Source: Candidatus Poribacteria bacterium
GTDB taxonomy: Bacteria > Poribacteria > WGA-4E > UBA9662
Assembly (NCBI GenBank): GCA_012963885.1
Contig: DTUY01000088.1
Span: forward strand, 1 to 64,000
Length of the DNA: 64,000 bases
Direction: 5' to 3'
Positions within the stretch are counted from its first letter, which is position 1; every line of letters begins with the position of its first letter. The notes below the pieces were generated by a model that made no database searches, was not told the origin of the DNA, and saw only the letters and a list, made by a program, of their open reading frames with translations. Positions 17,192-26,362 of the stretch are shown here, one piece after another. The position numbers and the translations under genes were made by a program.

Positions 17192-19150
17192 ATGAGGAAC
17201 AAGACACCAATACAAGCACTCGTGAGAAACAACAAACTTCCAATAACAGCTAGATCTGTTATTATTGGTTTTATCTTAATTCCCTTTAATAGCTATTGGA
17301 TTCTGCATCTCAGTTATGTTTGGGATTCTAACCGTCCAACGAGCCTCTCACTTCTCTTCAACGTTTTATTCACCTTAATCGTTCTTATTGCTGTTAACGA
17401 ACTCTTATACTGTTTAAATCCCAAGTTGGTTTTCAGCCAAACGGAGCTGATTACCATCTACGTTATGCTTTGTCAGGCGTCCGTTTTTGCCGGGCGTGAT
17501 ATGGTTCAAGTCCTGATTCCATTGATGAGCAATGGTTTCTGGTATGCAACCAGCGAAAACGAATGGAGTCAGCTTTTTCACCGTCATTTGCCTCCTTGGT
17601 TAGTGGTAGAAGACAGGGAACTTTTACGCGGTTTTTATCAAGGACAATCGACCTTGTATTTGATTTCACATATCTTTGCTTGGATCAAACCGGTACTTAT
17701 CTGGTTGGGGTTCTGCTTGATTCTGGGCATTACCATGTTCTGTCTGAATGTGCTATTGCGAAAACAGTGGCAGGAGTATGAAAAGCTAACGTATCCTATC
17801 ATTCAACTTCCATACGAAATCACACTGTCGTACGGAGCCAATACTGGATATGTTAATGACAGCCGGCGTTTCTTTTTCAGTCGACTTGTATGGTTGGGAG
17901 TAGTGATATCCGGCGTTTTAAACCTGCTTTATAGTTTGAATCAGATTGATCCGTCTTTTCCCTCTATTCCACTATACCGATCATTCCACTTGGTTGAAAG
18001 GCCATGGAGTGCAATGAATAATCCTGGATTTCGAATCAGTTTTTTTCCGTTTGCAATTGGAGTTGGATTTCTCATTCCCCTTGATCTTGGTTTCTCTTGT
18101 TGGTTTTTCCATCTGTTCTGGCATTTTGAGAGGATAGTAGGTGATGTATTCGGTTGGCGTAGCGCAATTGGATTTCCGAGAGAGATGGCACAAATCCGCG
18201 GCACATGGATTGGGATCTTTGTTTTCACTATGTGGATGGGACGTCATCATTTTAAAACTGTATTCTCTAGAATACTGACAAGTCAAACGGGAGTTCAGGA
18301 GGAAGCGTTAAGTTATCATACAGCAATTATAGGTGCAGTCACCGGCTTATTTTTAATTATCTTATTTTGTTATCAAGCAGGTATGTTGGTTTGGATCGCT
18401 TTACTGTTTTTTATTATTTATTTTGCTATGTCAATTACAATCACACGAATACGAGCCGAACTCGGGCCACCAGCGCATGATTTCTATAATGCTGGGCCAG
18501 ATTTATTCTTAATTGAGACTTTCGGTACCCGTCGAATCAATGCCCAAAACCTTTCTGTGATGTCATTGTTTTTTTGGCTGAACCACTTGTCATACCGGGC
18601 ACATCCGATGCCACATCAACTGGAGGCTCTTAAACTCTCTCATCAAACCAGAATTAACCAATTCCACATTTTTCTGGTCATCATCCTGGCCATCGTAATT
18701 GGCGCTTTTTCAGCTATGTGGGGACATTTACACATTTCTTATGAAATCGGATTGGAACAGGCCAGATCGTGGTATGCTCGATCCGCCTTCACCAGATTGG
18801 CAGGGTGGCTCTATAATCCAAGCGAAACACAGGCAAGTGGTTTGATCTTTACCCTGGGTGGGTTCGTCGTCTCAATTGCACTCTTGGTCTTGCGTCTGAG
18901 GTTCGTTCAGTGGCCGTTACATCCTGTTGGCTATGTAGTATCCAGCTGGTGGACATTTACAGGCCTTTGGTTTCCAATTCTGATAAGTTGGACTATCAAA
19001 CGTCTTCTTCTCTCTTATGGTGGAGTTCGAAATTATCGACGTGTCGTACCATTTTTTCTGGGATTAATCGTTGGCGACGTTGTTGTCGCGTCAACCATCA
19101 GCATTTTAGGGCTTATTTTTAACTTTAGCGTTCGTTATTTGAGCTGGTAA
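17192..19150 (+). CDS. Polytopic membrane protein, DUF6784/DUF6785-like
   Basis: A 652-aa integral membrane protein with about 12-14 hydrophobic segments spread over the whole length (for example around residues 25-75, 155-190, 230-255, 275-305, 375-430, 485-510, 545-570, 600-650). It contains the loop motif RIRAELGPPAHDF (about residues 425-437), which I associate with the DUF6785 group, permease-like proteins common in Poribacteria and Planctomycetes-type genomes. Function is unknown; transport is plausible from topology only. It ends right at a strong bidirectional terminator and converges with the sugar ABC operon. Confidence 0.75.
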   Translation: MRNKTPIQALVRNNKLPITARSVIIGFILIPFNSYWILHLSYVWDSNRPTSLSLLFNVLFTLIVLIAVNELLYCLNPKLVFSQTELITIYVMLCQASVFAGRDMVQVLIPLMSNGFWYATSENEWSQLFHRHLPPWLVVEDRELLRGFYQGQSTLYLISHIFAWIKPVLIWLGFCLILGITMFCLNVLLRKQWQEYEKLTYPIIQLPYEITLSYGANTGYVNDSRRFFFSRLVWLGVVISGVLNLLYSLNQIDPSFPSIPLYRSFHLVERPWSAMNNPGFRISFFPFAIGVGFLIPLDLGFSCWFFHLFWHFERIVGDVFGWRSAIGFPREMAQIRGTWIGIFVFTMWMGRHHFKTVFSRILTSQTGVQEEALSYHTAIIGAVTGLFLIILFCYQAGMLVWIALLFFIIYFAMSITITRIRAELGPPAHDFYNAGPDLFLIETFGTRRINAQNLSVMSLFFWLNHLSYRAHPMPHQLEALKLSHQTRINQFHIFLVIILAIVIGAFSAMWGHLHISYEIGLEQARSWYARSAFTRLAGWLYNPSETQASGLIFTLGGFVVSIALLVLRLRFVQWPLHPVGYVVSSWWTFTGLWFPILISWTIKRLLLSYGGVRNYRRVVPFFLGLIVGDVVVASTISILGLIFNFSVRYLSW

Positions 19151-19180
19151 CTTTCAGATCTATGGACAGATCTGAAAGTT
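19149..19180. terminator. Bidirectional hairpin terminator between convergent units
   Basis: AACTTTCAGATCT (19149-19161) and AGATCTGAAAGTT (19168-19180) make a perfect 13-bp stem with loop ATGGAC. It overlaps the stop codon of the plus-strand membrane gene and lies 6 nt beyond the minus-strand permease stop. It has no long U-tract, but its placement between convergent genes fits termination. Confidence 0.65.
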
Positions 19181-19185
19181 GTTCG

Positions 19186-20172
19186 CTATCGATAACGCTT
19201 GGTACTGTATCGATGGGCGAGCAATGATAAAATAATAAGCAGTCCTTTAAAAAATTGAATGTAGAATCCTGTCAAACCCGCGGCAACAACCCCTGTTTCC
19301 ATAAAAGAGACAATGATGGCACCAAGCGCCCCACCAACAACTGTACCGACACCTCCCCAAGTTGGTGTCCCACCTACAAATACAGAAGCTAACGCAGTGA
19401 GCAGATAACCATCACCAGTCGTTGGCCACCAAGAAAAATTAACCAGAACAGAGAAAACACCTGCTAAGGCTGATCCCAAACCAACAAGAATAAAAAAAGA
19501 AATCCTGACCCGTTTAACATCAATTCCCATCTGTGCTGCACTTTCGGGGTTGTCCCCAACGCAGTGTACCCAAGCCCCGTAACTATGCTGATTAAATACG
19601 AAAGCAAAAAATATAGTGAACAGTAGTACCCACATCGTTTGCACAGGAAGTCCCAAGAAGGTTCCAGCTAAAGCATTATGAAACAGACTGTCCTGTAATT
19701 CTAGTATAGTAATTGATCTACCTTCAGTGAAAATCATAATAAAACCGCGCAAGAGGAAGTTGAAACCAAGTGTACAGACCAATGAGGACAGATTCCCATA
19801 GACGACAATTGTGCCGATAACAGCGCCAATCGCCATTCCCACAACCACAGCCAAGATTAAACCCAAAATCGGTGGTAGTCCTTTTTGGATCGCTAGTGAA
19901 AAAATCCACGAGGACATTGCCATATTGGATGGAAACGATAGATCTATTTCTCCACCTGTAACAGTGAAGACTAAAGGTACAACCAAGAAGATGGCAACCG
20001 GAAGGGTAACAAACACAGCATTGTAGATTATGGGGTTGGTAAATACCTTAGGGTTGGCAATCAAAAAGCAGGTCATCATCACTGTAAAAAAAAACAGAGT
20101 ACTTAAACTTGCCCTGTTTTCACCAATAAATAATGCAAATGGTGTCACGCTTTTCGTTGTTTTGACCATCAT
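19186..20172 (-). CDS. Sugar ABC transporter permease (RbsC/FrcC type)
   Basis: A 328-aa membrane protein of the BPD_transp_2 group. It has about eight to ten hydrophobic helices and the conserved central glycine-rich stretch (TEGRSI...LGLPVQTMWVLLFTI), and ends with SVFVGGTPTWGGVGTVVGG, a hallmark of ribose/xylose-type permeases. It forms the inner-membrane channel for the binding protein and ATPase encoded upstream. It is the last gene of the minus-strand operon (31 nt after the ATPase stop) and runs into the terminator. No clear Shine-Dalgarno was seen. Confidence 0.88.
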   Translation of the reverse strand: MMVKTTKSVTPFALFIGENRASLSTLFFFTVMMTCFLIANPKVFTNPIIYNAVFVTLPVAIFLVVPLVFTVTGGEIDLSFPSNMAMSSWIFSLAIQKGLPPILGLILAVVVGMAIGAVIGTIVVYGNLSSLVCTLGFNFLLRGFIMIFTEGRSITILELQDSLFHNALAGTFLGLPVQTMWVLLFTIFFAFVFNQHSYGAWVHCVGDNPESAAQMGIDVKRVRISFFILVGLGSALAGVFSVLVNFSWWPTTGDGYLLTALASVFVGGTPTWGGVGTVVGGALGAIIVSFMETGVVAAGLTGFYIQFFKGLLIILSLLAHRYSTKRYR

Positions 20173-20203
20173 CTATTACTTAGACAAATCAGAGTTTGTT
20201 TCC

Positions 20204-20953
20204 TCATTGAGACCGTGCAACTTGCTGCATGAATCTGATTAGTTCTTCGGGGGTCCCGTAGGTCTCTCTCGTGCATTTCAGGACAACTTTTCCTCGATCT
20301 AAAACAACAAACCGATCTGCTATACCAAAAACATGATAGATATTATGACCAATAAACACAACCGACCGTCCCGATTCCCGCACATTCCTGACGAAGCTAA
20401 AGACCTTTTCCGTTTCTGTTAAAGAGAGGGCGGTTGTCGGCTCGTCCAGAACAATCAGTTTCGCATTGAAATATAAAGCCCTGGCAATGGCGACGCCTTG
20501 GCGTTCCCCGCCAGAAAGTGTTCCAACAATTGAATCAGGTGTGAATACTTCGGAAGTAAACCCAATATCTCGCATTAAACGTTCGGCTTCGGTATACTGC
20601 CTTTTATTATCGATAAAACCTATAAAGGTTTTTATCTCTCGCCCCATGAAAATATTACGGGAAATTGTTTGTTGAACAGCGAGTGCCCGATCTTGAAATA
20701 CCGTTTCTATTCCTGCCTGACGGGATTTGCTGGCATTCCAATGATTGGCTTTCTGGTCATGTAAGAAAATATCGCCTGTATCGGGAACATACACACCAGC
20801 AAGAATCTTAATCAGAGTGGATTTACCCGCACCGTTATCACCAATTAGCCCCACTACCTCGCCAGCGTTGACGTGAAAAGAAACCGAATCCAAAGCGTAG
20901 ACATTACCAAACGATTTCGAAATGCTTTGTAACGAGATAATGGGCGGTTTCAT
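20204..20953 (-). CDS. Sugar ABC transporter ATP-binding protein (single-domain)
   Basis: A 249-aa ATPase with Walker A GDNGAGKST (38-46), signature LSGGERQGVA, Walker B LIVLDEPTTALS and switch His in VVFIGHNI. It carries only one nucleotide-binding domain, unlike two-domain RbsA, and resembles FrcA-type ATPases that act as homodimers. It lies between the binding protein (31 nt upstream) and the permease (31 nt downstream), so the three genes encode a complete carbohydrate-family importer. Confidence 0.9.
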   Translation of the reverse strand: MKPPIISLQSISKSFGNVYALDSVSFHVNAGEVVGLIGDNGAGKSTLIKILAGVYVPDTGDIFLHDQKANHWNASKSRQAGIETVFQDRALAVQQTISRNIFMGREIKTFIGFIDNKRQYTEAERLMRDIGFTSEVFTPDSIVGTLSGGERQGVAIARALYFNAKLIVLDEPTTALSLTETEKVFSFVRNVRESGRSVVFIGHNIYHVFGIADRFVVLDRGKVVLKCTRETYGTPEELIRFMQQVARSQ

Positions 20954-20984
20954 AACAGCATCTGTAAGTGTCGTCTATTGAAAC

Positions 20985-21995
20985 TTAACGATAGCCGTCC
21001 CTCGCTAGTTTGGCGACCAGCGTATAATTTTGCGGTGTGACAAAACCAGCACCTGTGTCAACATTCAGCGGTTCAAATCCGTAGACTTTTTGCAAGCAGA
21101 GGCTGAGGACTGGCAGATATCCTTGGAGGAAAGGTTGCTGATCTGAGGTTAAATGTATCCACCCTTCATCGAAAGCGTCCATGATTTGTGGACTGGTATC
21201 GAACCCAATGATGAAAATGTCGCCCGGTTTTTTTCTGGCTGCTTTTAAATAGGTGGGAGCATTCCCCAAAGCTTGTCCTCCTGGATATGCAATTAGCTTG
21301 GTATCTGGATTATTGAGTAAAGCCGAAGTGTGTACTGGAATAAGTAAGTTTGGATCTTTGGCTACATCAGGCCCGGCAAATATCTTGATGACCTTCATAC
21401 CGATGTCTTCAAATGCCTTAACTGTCCCTAGCTCGCGCAATGCTCTGTTCATTTCGTTCCACGGCCCAAAAATGATGGCTTTATCGCCTGATTTTAATTT
21501 GAATTGCTTAATCGCTTCTACTCCTAGAGCATATCCTTGTGGGCTTAGATCAGCTCCAATATATCCTCCCCCATAGCTGGAGCGGACGACTGGTACATCA
21601 ACATTAAGATAGATCATCAAGACACCCAATTTTTTGGCGTGAGCGGCCAGTGGCATAATTGCATCGTCCGCTGGATGTCCCATCATGGCGATACCATCTG
21701 GTTTGGTTGCAATTGATTCTCTTAACTGCTGTGTCATTTTTTCCATCGACCAATCTGAAAACAAACATTCGACGTTTGCTCCGGTATCTTTCGCTGCTTG
21801 TAATGCGCCAGCATATACAATAGAACCGAACGCATCACCTTCAGCACCACCGGTAAAGAACCGAATTCTGATAGCTGAAGCCCATTTATTTTTGACACCC
21901 TGCCCATAGCTGGGTGAAACAAATGTGTTGGTTGATCCAATTATCATTAAGAAAAAAATAAGCTGTAAAACAGAGGTGAGTCGTTCATTCCCCAT
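20985..21995 (-). CDS. Periplasmic sugar-binding protein (ribose/AI-2 family)
   Basis: A 336-aa substrate-binding protein. The N-terminal hydrophobic segment (LQLIFFLMIIGSTNTF) with SYGQG afterwards is a signal peptide. The body matches periplasmic-binding-protein type 1: FFTGGAEGDAFGSIVYAGAL, IATKPDGIAMMGHPADDAI, VVRSSYGGGYIGADL, then KPGDIFIIGFDTSPQIMDA. AAGGA lies about 7 nt upstream of the ATG. It is the first gene of the ABC operon, transcribed leftwards. The ligand cannot be read from sequence; sulfatase and cupin genes immediately upstream on the same strand suggest a role with host- or matrix-derived saccharides. Confidence 0.88.
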   Translation of the reverse strand: MGNERLTSVLQLIFFLMIIGSTNTFVSPSYGQGVKNKWASAIRIRFFTGGAEGDAFGSIVYAGALQAAKDTGANVECLFSDWSMEKMTQQLRESIATKPDGIAMMGHPADDAIMPLAAHAKKLGVLMIYLNVDVPVVRSSYGGGYIGADLSPQGYALGVEAIKQFKLKSGDKAIIFGPWNEMNRALRELGTVKAFEDIGMKVIKIFAGPDVAKDPNLLIPVHTSALLNNPDTKLIAYPGGQALGNAPTYLKAARKKPGDIFIIGFDTSPQIMDAFDEGWIHLTSDQQPFLQGYLPVLSLCLQKVYGFEPLNVDTGAGFVTPQNYTLVAKLARDGYR

Positions 21996-22217
21996 ATCTA
22001 TTCCTTTATATTTAAAACCACAACCAAGGTTATGATTTAATCATGCGGCTAAGTGTCACAAACAACATATCCATCTGTCCTGTGTAATTACTACTTCATA
22101 TCAAGAAAATCAATGGTTTGGCTGAAACTGTTTATTGAGTTGAATGGCTGCAACATTGGAAATCAAATAAATTATCTATTATTAATAAACTGTGTGTGCC
22201 AAACTGACTGGAACTAC

Positions 22218-23669
22218 CTAAACTTCAGGGAAAACATTACAATCATCTGGGGCCGTCCAACGATCCGGAATATCATCCATGGAAAGACTCGCGTGCTGAT
22301 TATATTCGGCCAGTATCTTTTGATCTTGACCTGCCGTTTCCAGTGTGTTCAGTACAGTTTCTCCTGACCAGCCTTTTAATACTTCGGCTAGTAGTTCTTT
22401 CCGAATAGATGCATAGGCCTGGTCCTGTCCTAGATCGTTCCATTCGTCCGGATCTTGATCTAAGTTAAACAGTTGTGGATGATCGTAAGAGTGGTAATGA
22501 CTCAGTTTCCAAGGTCCACGCCGAATCATTCTCCCTGGCGCGTCGCCGGATAACCCCCCAAGTTCAGCCAAGATGGTATCTGGCCAACTGTCGTTATCAA
22601 AAATATCAGGCTGAAGAAAACGATACAAACTTCGACCACGCACATTCTGCATTGGAGAACCACCGGCGATCTCTACCAGTGTTGGTCCAATGTCAAGCAG
22701 ACTAGTTGCCTGTTGGATGGTTTGTCCTTCAGCTACTTGTCCTGGTTGGGAAAAAATCAGCGGCACGCCAACCGATCCTTGGTAAAAACTTGACTTCCAC
22801 CACATTCTATGATCACCTGCCATCTCGCCATGATCAGAGGTATAGATAACGAGTGTATTCTTCCCAAACTGAGTTTGTGCCAGCGTTTCTAAGATATGTC
22901 CGATAAGCTCATCCATGAAGGTTACCAAACCATAGTAGGCGGCACGTGCCGTCTTTACTTCCTCATCCGTCAGTCGATCCACCTGTCGTTTGTTTCGCCA
23001 AGCCTGCATAAATGGATGTAACGTGTTTAGGTAGTCTTTGGGTAGTGACGTCGCATCAATCTGATCGAAGTACTCCTCAAACAACCGCTTCGGCACAATA
23101 AAGGGACAATGGGGCAATACGAAACCAACAGTTAGTAGGAATGGACGATCAGGGGGAAGTCTATCCATCTCCAACAGAAATTTGTTGCAGGCCTGTGTGA
23201 CTTCCTGATCATATCGTGTATAAGCTGTTCGACCCGCACCAGCTACCTTGACACCAGCAGCAGTTTGCCCCGTGGTTGAAAGCGGAATATGTTCTAGTTT
23301 TGCATGGACGTCGCCGATAATCCTTCGTTCAAAACCATGACGCTGATCAGTACCAGAAAAATGCATGCGGCCACAAAGGGCTGTCTGGTAACCAGAATTG
23401 ACAAGATAATGGACAAATGTGGGGATCTCTGATGACAAACGACAACGGTTGGTCCAAACCCTAATGTCTGAACTGTGGCGGCTGGTGAGGAAAGTCATAC
23501 GTGAAGGTACACATAACGGGTTAGCACAGTACGTATTTTCGAACCTAGTTCCCTGTTCTGCCAGTTGATCTAACACTGGTGTTCTCACTACTGGATCTCC
23601 AGCACATCCCAGCAAACGCGCACTGTGTTGATCAGACATGATCAATAAAATGTTTGGTTGTTCGCTCAT
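22218..23669 (-). CDS. Type I sulfatase
   Basis: A 483-aa alkaline-phosphatase-superfamily sulfatase. It opens with NILLIMSDQHSARLLG, where the Asp ligates calcium. The formylglycine motif is Cys53-V-P-S-R, a Cys-type site that needs a formylglycine-generating enzyme or anaerobic maturase encoded elsewhere. Later landmarks are IYTSDHGEMAGDHRMWWKSS (metal and active-site residues) and the C-terminal GPWKLSHYHSYDHPQLFNL. No signal peptide is visible, so it is cytoplasmic or exported by other means. The family removes sulfate esters from polysaccharides or steroids; choline-sulfatase-like relatives are also possible. The sugar ABC operon lies about 220 nt downstream on the same strand. Confidence 0.92.
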   Translation of the reverse strand: MSEQPNILLIMSDQHSARLLGCAGDPVVRTPVLDQLAEQGTRFENTYCANPLCVPSRMTFLTSRHSSDIRVWTNRCRLSSEIPTFVHYLVNSGYQTALCGRMHFSGTDQRHGFERRIIGDVHAKLEHIPLSTTGQTAAGVKVAGAGRTAYTRYDQEVTQACNKFLLEMDRLPPDRPFLLTVGFVLPHCPFIVPKRLFEEYFDQIDATSLPKDYLNTLHPFMQAWRNKRQVDRLTDEEVKTARAAYYGLVTFMDELIGHILETLAQTQFGKNTLVIYTSDHGEMAGDHRMWWKSSFYQGSVGVPLIFSQPGQVAEGQTIQQATSLLDIGPTLVEIAGGSPMQNVRGRSLYRFLQPDIFDNDSWPDTILAELGGLSGDAPGRMIRRGPWKLSHYHSYDHPQLFNLDQDPDEWNDLGQDQAYASIRKELLAEVLKGWSGETVLNTLETAGQDQKILAEYNQHASLSMDDIPDRWTAPDDCNVFPEV

Positions 23670-23826
23670 CAGAAATGTACAGGAATGCGGATTACTGACT
23701 CCTTTAAATCTATAGGCACCACGGATGTGCCAAAATTATATCATGAATTTTCAATTGAAAATCCAAACATTCCACTGAATGTCTTGATAATGTTTTACCT
23801 TATCCACTTTAAAGCAAAGACCATAA

Positions 23827-24408
23827 TTAGTATTTCCAGTATTTTAAGAGTGGCCCGTTTCTTCCATAAACCGGATCTGTTGATGGCAAATTCACACGTT
23901 TGATGTTCCGAATGGCCTTCAATCTATCACCTGAGTTGGATGTCGCCCTATCGTCACAGAGGTCAGGCGTTTGATTAGGTGGATAAGCTCCAACGACGCA
24001 TAGATCCGAACTGGCACCCAAGTTTTTATGTCCTACTCCCGCTGGAATGACCACGACATCACCCGACGAAACGGAGAATATTATACCTCTTCTGCCGCCG
24101 AATTGCACTTTGGCGGTGCCCATGCAAATACCGAGGACTTCGTGCGCCGTGCTATGGTAATGATGATAGCTAAAAATACCGTTCCTCCAACATCCCTGCC
24201 AGCTATTTGCAGTGAATAATGACTGACACATCGATATCGGATCGTTGCCCAAGACGCTAAATGCCTTTGGGTAAACCAAAAGCGGCAGTTTTTGGTTGTT
24301 GGGAATTCGACCATCACCCGTTAATATTTCACATATCACATTGGAAGCATTGACAAACTCATTGAAATCGGGTTCCAAGTTTAAGGCAATATAAGCTTGA
24401 TCGTTCAT
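23827..24408 (-). CDS. Cupin-domain protein (YjlB-like)
   Basis: A 193-aa protein with one cupin barrel. WRNGIFSYHHYHSTAHEVLG (about residues 74-93) supplies the metal-binding His and Glu, and GDVVVIPAGVGHKNL supplies the second cupin motif with its His. The 'NGIxxYHHYHSTAHEVLG' form is characteristic of the YjlB group of unknown function. It precedes the sulfatase by about 160 nt on the minus strand. A possible FNR/CRP-like palindrome lies about 75 nt upstream of its start. Confidence 0.82.
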   Translation of the reverse strand: MNDQAYIALNLEPDFNEFVNASNVICEILTGDGRIPNNQKLPLLVYPKAFSVLGNDPISMCQSLFTANSWQGCWRNGIFSYHHYHSTAHEVLGICMGTAKVQFGGRRGIIFSVSSGDVVVIPAGVGHKNLGASSDLCVVGAYPPNQTPDLCDDRATSNSGDRLKAIRNIKRVNLPSTDPVYGRNGPLLKYWKY

Positions 24409-24482
24409 GTTTAATTACTTTCTAGGCATGATATCTGTATTGACTTTATACAATGAAGCAACTTTCCAGTAGGGTTACAAAA

Positions 24483-24496
24483 GTGATTTTTATCAC
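24483..24496. promoter_or_regulatory. Possible CRP/FNR-family operator
   Basis: GTGAT-TTTT-ATCAC is a perfect 5+5 palindrome with 4-nt spacing, resembling the FNR-type TGAT-N4-ATCA core. It lies 75-88 nt upstream of the minus-strand cupin start. Short motif, so chance is possible. Confidence 0.3.
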
Positions 24497-24558
24497 CAAT
24501 TTTGGCTATGAATAGCGTATCATACTTCCACCTGCGGTTGACATTTCGAACGTTGATT

Positions 24559-24654
24559 TTAAAAAGCTATTATATCTCTTGTATCGAAAAGAGGCCAGTC
24601 GCAGCCATCATCTTCGTAATAAGCCATTGCTAATACTTCTTTGATAGATCTCAT
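24559..24654 (-). CDS. Short open frame, unrecognised
   Basis: A 31-codon minus-strand frame with protein-like composition: MRSIKEVLAMAYYEDD, then CDWPLFDTRDIIAF. No ribosome-binding site was found and the family is unknown; it could be the tail of a lost gene. The rest of 24497-25004 shows nothing else convincing apart from the leader of the following gene. Confidence 0.2.
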   Translation of the reverse strand: MRSIKEVLAMAYYEDDGCDWPLFDTRDIIAF

Positions 24655-25004
24655 TTGGTAGCTAACCAGCGATGAAAACTAACACAGGAATTTCGATCGA
24701 TTATTTCAATATGTTGGGATGGTTCACCGTTTTGACATTTGAACGGCAGATGATAAAATCATTAGAACTTTTGCCTCTGGCAGAAAAAGGCATCAAGTGC
24801 TAATGAAATAAGCGTGATAAAAGAACTGGACTTTAGTAACTTAGTCCACTGAGTTTCTAAAGCTGAAAATTATTGCTTGGCAAATAAAGCTAGTTGTCAC
24901 TAAGTTTTAGGGCCTATAAAACTTTATGGAATAAAATATGATTGAATGGGCGCACCAGACACTTTTCAGCTCATTCATTTCAAGCTTAATAATGTGGGAA
25001 AAAT

Positions 25005-26137
25005 ATGAATATAATTACTTCAAATAAAGATAAAGTACTATTCACACCGGGGCCATTGACAACAAGTTGTACGGTTAAACAAGCGATGCTAACTGATCTT
25101 GGTTCGCGGGATGTTGCCTTCATCGAGATTGTCCGTCAAATTCGCCAGAAGTTATTGGAAATAGGGGCATGTTCCCCAAATAGATATACTGCGATACCCA
25201 TGCAAGGCAGCGGTACTTTTGGAATTGAGGCTGTCGTTTCTTCAACAATTCCATCAGATGGAAAATTGCTGGTGATTGCCAACGGCGCATATGGAGAACG
25301 GATTGCTAAAATAGCGGATGTGTTGAATATTAGTTGTCATGTTCTTAGGGGGCCTGAGGATAAAACTCCCGATCTTGACAGGGTCAAAAAAGTTCTTGAA
25401 GCAAACTTGGGATTTACCCATGTAGCAGTTGTACACTGCGAAACGACTACTGGTATTATCAATCCAATTCAGGAAATCGGGGAAATTTCCAACGACTTCG
25501 ATTGCAAGTTTTTTGTTGACGCCATGAGCAGTTTTGGTGCTGTTACTATGAATTTCCATGATTGCTATATTGACTATTTAGTATCATCAGCCAATAAGTG
25601 TATTGAAGGTGTCCCAGGATTTTCGTTTGTAGTTGCTAGAACTAGGTACCTTAGAACAAACTCAAGGAATATGCCCGAAGCCTAAGCTTAGATCTATTCA
25701 ATCAGTGGCAAGGGCTAGAGCAAAACGGGCAGTTTCGGTTTACTCCGCCGACACACGCACTGATGTCTTTTCACCAAGACTTAATTGAACTTGAAGTTGA
25801 AGGTGGAGTTGTCGGGCGTGCTATGCGTTACCGCCGGAATCATGAAATATTAGTTGAAGGTATGAAGAATATTGGTTTTGAGCTGTATCTGCAATCTGCT
25901 AATCGAAGTTATATCATTACATCTTTTATTTCACCCAGTCATCCCAATTTTAATTTTAACGATTTTTATCAACATTTAAGCAATTGTGGTTATCTAATTT
26001 ACCCAGGTAAAGTAAGTAATGAAGATTGCTTTCGAATTGGATCTATTGGTCGCATCTTTGAGCCGAACATACGCGCACTTCTATCTGCTATTCAGAAAAC
26101 TTTAACTAAGATGCAAGTTGACTTGTCAGGAACCTGA
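25005..26137 (+). pseudogene. phnW: 2-aminoethylphosphonate-pyruvate transaminase, frameshifted
   Basis: Two frames together make a full PhnW, a PLP enzyme converting 2-aminoethylphosphonate plus pyruvate to phosphonoacetaldehyde and alanine. The first part (226 codons from 25005) has FTPGPLTTSCTVKQAML, YTAIPMQGSGTFGIEA, the cofactor Asp172 in FVDAMSSFGA and the PLP Lys198 in SSANKCIEGVPG. At about 25670 the frame shifts by one base. The other frame immediately continues with the expected SLSLDLFNQWQGLEQNGQFR and FTPPTHALM, and runs to 26137 with YPGKVSNEDCFRIGSIG. GTGGGAAAA precedes the ATG. Only one lesion is visible, so either recent inactivation or a sequencing error is possible. No other phosphonate genes (phnX, phnA/Y) are nearby. 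Confidence 0.88.
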
Positions 26138-26235
26138 AATTATTTGCAAATGCTGAGCCCTACTTTTAATCGAATTCCCCTTCGAAATAATCTTCAAAAT
26201 TATCTGAATATTGTATACCATCTTTTTTAAATCCC

Positions 26236-26244
26236 TGCTATAAT
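26236..26244 (+). promoter_or_regulatory. Putative extended -10 promoter
   Basis: TGCTATAAT, identical to the element at 2067-2075. No good -35 is seen; TACCAT lies 17 nt upstream. It is about 120 nt before the start of the large secreted protein. Confidence 0.5.
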
Positions 26245-26362
26245 ACTGGGCTGAAGATAGGCATATGCGCTATTGTTAATTTAAGAAAGTTTTTCCAAAC
26301 ACCTGATAGTCATAGCGTCTCCAAATTTGGTCAAGGTTTAAAAGGTCTTTCCCCAAAGTTAA

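Noticed and set aside
21070-21090. GGTTCAAATCC, resembling a tRNA T-arm
   Set aside because: It lies inside the sugar-binding protein gene, and no acceptor, D-arm or anticodon stem can be folded around it.
25650-25700. Programmed ribosomal frameshift in phnW
   Set aside because: No slippery heptamer or downstream pseudoknot-like structure is visible, and PhnW is not known to need one.
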